29,730 nt of DNA from the IMG/VR virus record IMGVR_UViG_3300032293_000711, positions 1 to 29,730 of that record, one strand, 5' to 3'. Each line of letters starts with the position of its first letter. The stretch's first letter is position 1. The notes beneath the pieces are model-generated. The model had not been told where the DNA came from. It did no database searches and saw nothing but the letters and a program-made list of their open reading frames with translations. This document shows positions 26,769 to 29,730 of the stretch, one piece after another. This stretch comes from a virus. The position numbers and the translations under genes were made by a program.

Positions 26769-29300
26769 ATGTTAAAAGTAATAGAGTTACAAATTGAGGA
26801 GGCATTAAGTGCCGATACTGGTGTTTGGGAAGTGGCTTGGGTTGAATATCCGGCAATTGAGGAGGAGTTGATGTATTTTGGGAGACAAAAGTTTTACAGG
26901 GCTCCTGTAAATGTTTCCAAAATAGCGTGCCAAGCCATAAGGGAAAATGAGAAAAGGAAAAACAAGGCGGCAACACAGGTGGGGAAAATTAGAGCACAGC
27001 AATTGTGTAAAAGAGAAACCATTTCATTAGAAACAATAAATCGTATGAAATCATACTTGGAAAGAGCCAAGGTGTATAATACTGATGATTGGGACGATAA
27101 GGGCACCATCTCTTGGAAACTATGGGGTGGTAGAGAAGGATTGGAGTGGGTAGATAGTATTTTATCCTCAATTAAAAATAAGGAGAATATGGAGATTGAG
27201 GACGCTTGTTGGGAAGGATACGAACCTTATGGTATGAAAGAGAAAGATGGTAGATTAGTTCCAAATTGTGTCCCTATTCAACAGAGTAGAGAAAACTTTG
27301 TTAAACCAAATCCTGGTGAAAGTAAAAACGATTATATTAGTAGATGTATTCCTTATGTATTAAATGAGGGAGCATCACAAGAACAAGCAGCGGGTAAGTG
27401 TTATGGTATGTGGGAAGGTAAAGAGGATTTTGACTATGATATTTCAGCATTACCTGCGTATGATAATTACCCTAAATCAGGTGATACTGACGCTATGTTA
27501 GTTAAACCATTTTTAGGTGAGGTTGATGATTGTGGTTGTATGGCTTCCAATAATGAGTTAGATGTATTTGGATATAACACCAAGTATTTCTATATCTGTC
27601 CTGGTGCTACAGCAACATTTACAGATTTAATAAACAACTCATCATCTTACCCTGATGATACTTTTGGTATGATTAGAGGTGCTGCGGTTATAGCCGATGC
27701 TGTGTTTAAGATTGAGAAAGATGTTTTAGAAAGTGAAGTATCAACAGAAGCCCAAGTAAAAGAGGCAACTATGTTAGTTGATGACTTTAAGGATATTATG
27801 GTAGAGATTACCAAACTGACTGGTAAAGATTATGACGTGTCTTATATGGATAATCATATAAAAACAATATCATCTTACCTAAACAGAGAACAATTTACTT
27901 TAATGGGTTATATTGATGGAGAACCAATCTTTTCAACCAAACAAGAAGCAGAGGATTACGCTGTGAATAAAGGTTGTGTAGGTTCTCACGAACACAAAGA
28001 CGAAAATGGTAATTTGGTTTATATGGCTTGTGAAACTCACCCAAGTAATCCAAATACAATTATCGCAAAAGATTATGATATTAAATCTATTGGGGGACAA
28101 GAAAATATTGATGTGATATTCAGTAGTGAATATAACGATGAGGAAAAAGAAGCATTAGTTTTACTGGCTAAATTAGGAGAAATTGACTATGAAAAGTTTG
28201 AGGCAGTAGTAGGTCAGTTGAGAGGTGCTACATTAGAACAAGTTAAAAGGAGAAACCATAAAACAGCAACTCCATATTACTTGTATAAAAGAGTTTTACA
28301 GGGAGAACCTAACAGGGATTTCTGTAATAGTATTGAAGGTAGATATTTCCGTAGATTTGAGATTGATTTATTAGATGGATTGAATACTCAATTCGGTCAT
28401 AATAGACAACCATACTCAAAGTGGTTATACAAGGGAGGACCTAATTGTAATCACGCCTTCTATCGTGTTTTGGTTGTGGGTAATAATGTAACTGAAATAG
28501 GACCTGAACCAGGATTACCAGGAACTCCACCGATGAATATGCCGAACAACGGATATTATAGTGAGGAAACAAAAAGAAAAAGTGAAATCGCATACATCAT
28601 TTCTCAACAGAATATGAGTAAGATGGATTTTGATTTGATTGGTGATTTAACACCACTTGGATATGTTGAAGGATTACCAATTTATGATGATGAACTTATC
28701 GCAGCAGATGCGTCATACGCTATTGGTTGTGGAGGGATTTATGAGAGTGTAATGTTTGAGGGAAAACAAAGGTTCCAGGCTTGTTCTTACAAAGCACAAA
28801 AGAAGGAAAAGGGAGATGCTCTGTTCCGTGCTGTTGTGGAAAAGAAAATGATTTACACACCACTAATGCTCCCAAATATTTTAATTCCAAGATTAGATGA
28901 GGTTACTGGTGAAAGATACTTTGTAAAGTTCTCACCTGAAACAATTGAGAAAATCCAACAAAAGTTTATGATAGAACAGAGAATGCGTGATACAAACTAC
29001 GAACACACCGATAAAAAGTTCCAAGATTTGGTAATGGTGGAAAGTTGGATTGTAGATGGGGATAGTGATAAAGCATATTCATTAGGATATACACCACAAC
29101 AAATACCAAAAGGAGCCTGGATGGCAGGGTATAAAGTATTAGATACTGATGAAGGAAATGAGGTTTGGAATAAATACATCAAAACGGGTAAGGTAAAAGG
29201 TGCTTCGGTTGAAGGAAACTTTTTACTAAACTTTTCCCGCTCAAAAAATGATGAATATTTATTAGAACAGATAATAAACATAATTAAAGAAATAAATTAA
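26769..29300 (+). CDS. Multidomain capsid maturation protease fusion (XkdF-like C-terminus)
   Basis: An 843-residue protein. Residues 1-140 contain ACQAIRENEKRKNKAATQVG and SWKLWGGREGLEWVDS, a module common at the start of phage prohead proteases. Residues about 140-220 hold short Cys modules (DACWEGYEPYGMKEKDGR, GESKNDYISRCIPYVLNEGA). Two related Cys modules sit at about 375-425 (LMGYIDGEPIFSTKQEAEDY, GCVGSH) and 627-672 (LGYVEGLPIYDDELIAADAS, GCGG). Residues about 486-590 resemble a MuF-type minor head domain (FCNSIEGRYFRRFEIDLLDG, LYKGGPNCNHAFYRV). The C-terminus (752-815: VMVESWIVDGDSD, PKGAWMAGYKVLD, KGASVEGNF) matches the XkdF-type serine protease family. Followed by the scaffold-like gene, as expected. 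Cleavage sites and active residues cannot be assigned. Confidence 0.78.
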   Translation: MLKVIELQIEEALSADTGVWEVAWVEYPAIEEELMYFGRQKFYRAPVNVSKIACQAIRENEKRKNKAATQVGKIRAQQLCKRETISLETINRMKSYLERAKVYNTDDWDDKGTISWKLWGGREGLEWVDSILSSIKNKENMEIEDACWEGYEPYGMKEKDGRLVPNCVPIQQSRENFVKPNPGESKNDYISRCIPYVLNEGASQEQAAGKCYGMWEGKEDFDYDISALPAYDNYPKSGDTDAMLVKPFLGEVDDCGCMASNNELDVFGYNTKYFYICPGATATFTDLINNSSSYPDDTFGMIRGAAVIADAVFKIEKDVLESEVSTEAQVKEATMLVDDFKDIMVEITKLTGKDYDVSYMDNHIKTISSYLNREQFTLMGYIDGEPIFSTKQEAEDYAVNKGCVGSHEHKDENGNLVYMACETHPSNPNTIIAKDYDIKSIGGQENIDVIFSSEYNDEEKEALVLLAKLGEIDYEKFEAVVGQLRGATLEQVKRRNHKTATPYYLYKRVLQGEPNRDFCNSIEGRYFRRFEIDLLDGLNTQFGHNRQPYSKWLYKGGPNCNHAFYRVLVVGNNVTEIGPEPGLPGTPPMNMPNNGYYSEETKRKSEIAYIISQQNMSKMDFDLIGDLTPLGYVEGLPIYDDELIAADASYAIGCGGIYESVMFEGKQRFQACSYKAQKKEKGDALFRAVVEKKMIYTPLMLPNILIPRLDEVTGERYFVKFSPETIEKIQQKFMIEQRMRDTNYEHTDKKFQDLVMVESWIVDGDSDKAYSLGYTPQQIPKGAWMAGYKVLDTDEGNEVWNKYIKTGKVKGASVEGNFLLNFSRSKNDEYLLEQIINIIKEIN

Positions 29301-29302
29301 AA

Positions 29303-29730
29303 ATGAACGCGCAAGAAGCATTACAAAAAATATCTAACTTGTTAAACATCAATTTTAATTCTAAAACAGAAAAGTTCTTTACCACTAAATTAGTAGATGG
29401 TATAACTGAAATCACAAACAACAAAACCGATGACTTTATGATTGGTGATGAGGTTTATGTAGTAGGTGAGAGCACTTTAGCACCAGCGTTAGAAGGTGAA
29501 TACACTACCCGTGAGGGTCTTGTAATCTCTTTGGATACTATGGGTAAAATCGTATCTATGAGCGAAAAAGCAGAGGACGAAAGTAACACAACTGAAATAG
29601 AAATTGAAATTGGAGATGAGAAAGAGGATATGATGTCCGCAGCAGAATTGACTGACGGAACAAAGATTGAAACAGACGAAACAGGTGATTTTAAGGTAGG
29701 ACAAAAACTCTACGTTATTACAGAAGCCGG
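29303..29730 (+). CDS. Scaffold-like capsid assembly protein, N-terminal part (continues at base 1)
   Basis: The gene starts MNAQEALQKISNLLNINFNS two bases after the protease gene and runs off the window end. It continues in the same frame through the repeated bases to the stop at 466 (256 residues in total). This part holds the first copy of the beta-rich module (DFMIGDEVYVVGE, then APALEGEYTTREG) and an acidic spacer (EIEIEIGDEKEDMM). The order protease, scaffold, capsid is standard for tailed phages. The two-module N-terminus could bind the protease or the capsid. Functional assignment rests on position plus the coiled-coil C-terminus. Confidence 0.65.
   Translation, partial: MNAQEALQKISNLLNINFNSKTEKFFTTKLVDGITEITNNKTDDFMIGDEVYVVGESTLAPALEGEYTTREGLVISLDTMGKIVSMSEKAEDESNTTEIEIEIGDEKEDMMSAAELTDGTKIETDETGDFKVGQKLYVITEA
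29608..29730. repeat. Terminal direct repeat, right copy
   Basis: Identical to bases 1-123. It should be removed when the circle is closed, giving 29,607 bp. Confidence 0.9.

Overview
The window looks like the complete circular genome of an uncultivated tailed bacteriophage. The first 123 bases are repeated exactly at the end (1-123 = 29608-29730), and one reading frame (29303 into 466) runs intact through the join, so the unit genome is 29,607 bp. DNA is AT-rich. Most genes lack a Shine-Dalgarno and start just after A-rich stretches. Several small genes carry the Bacteroidetes-type promoter (TTTG, 18-20 bp, TAnnTTTG) immediately before the ATG. Together with Bacteroidetes-phage-like protein families (CNCKGG start, XkdF-type protease fusion, neck protein) this points to a Bacteroidetes host, probably flavobacteria-like. 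That is inference, as is the siphovirus-like morphology suggested by the long tape measure and absence of a recognisable sheath.

Layout, following the plus strand. 13594-14592: a short regulatory/small-gene region (ribbon-helix-helix protein, membrane peptide, two terminators, a hairpin RNA candidate, unknown gene). 14594-17063: packaging (small terminase, two unknowns including a 37-residue gene, large terminase). 17060-26749: tail assembly (chaperone-like gene with a T10 slippery run, neck/tail-completion proteins, tail proteins, tape measure). 26769-1722 through the join: capsid maturation (843-residue protease fusion, scaffold-like protein, major capsid protein interrupted by a group I intron). 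1748-7203: tail-tube-like protein and a cluster of adhesins/fibres (Gly-rich, lectin-like, PT-repeat). 7216-9351: a small virion-type protein, portal and head-tail connector. 9348-13230, minus strand: two mobile-endonuclease-type genes followed by about ten small genes of mostly unknown function, in operons joined by ATGA overlaps and driven by several promoters of one design.

The most distinctive features are: (1) Pro-Thr/Ser repeat linkers shared by five virion proteins and joining different end domains; (2) the intron in the capsid gene; (3) a set of near-leaderless promoters, two of which hold an identical GTAGAAAA tandem repeat that recurs inside the ribbon-helix-helix gene; (4) a 363-bp gene-free divergent region with nested inverted repeats, G6CTG6 and iteron-like repeats. 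I recognise no DNA polymerase, helicase, primase, integrase or endolysin, so replication and lysis must depend on the host or on the unrecognised small genes.
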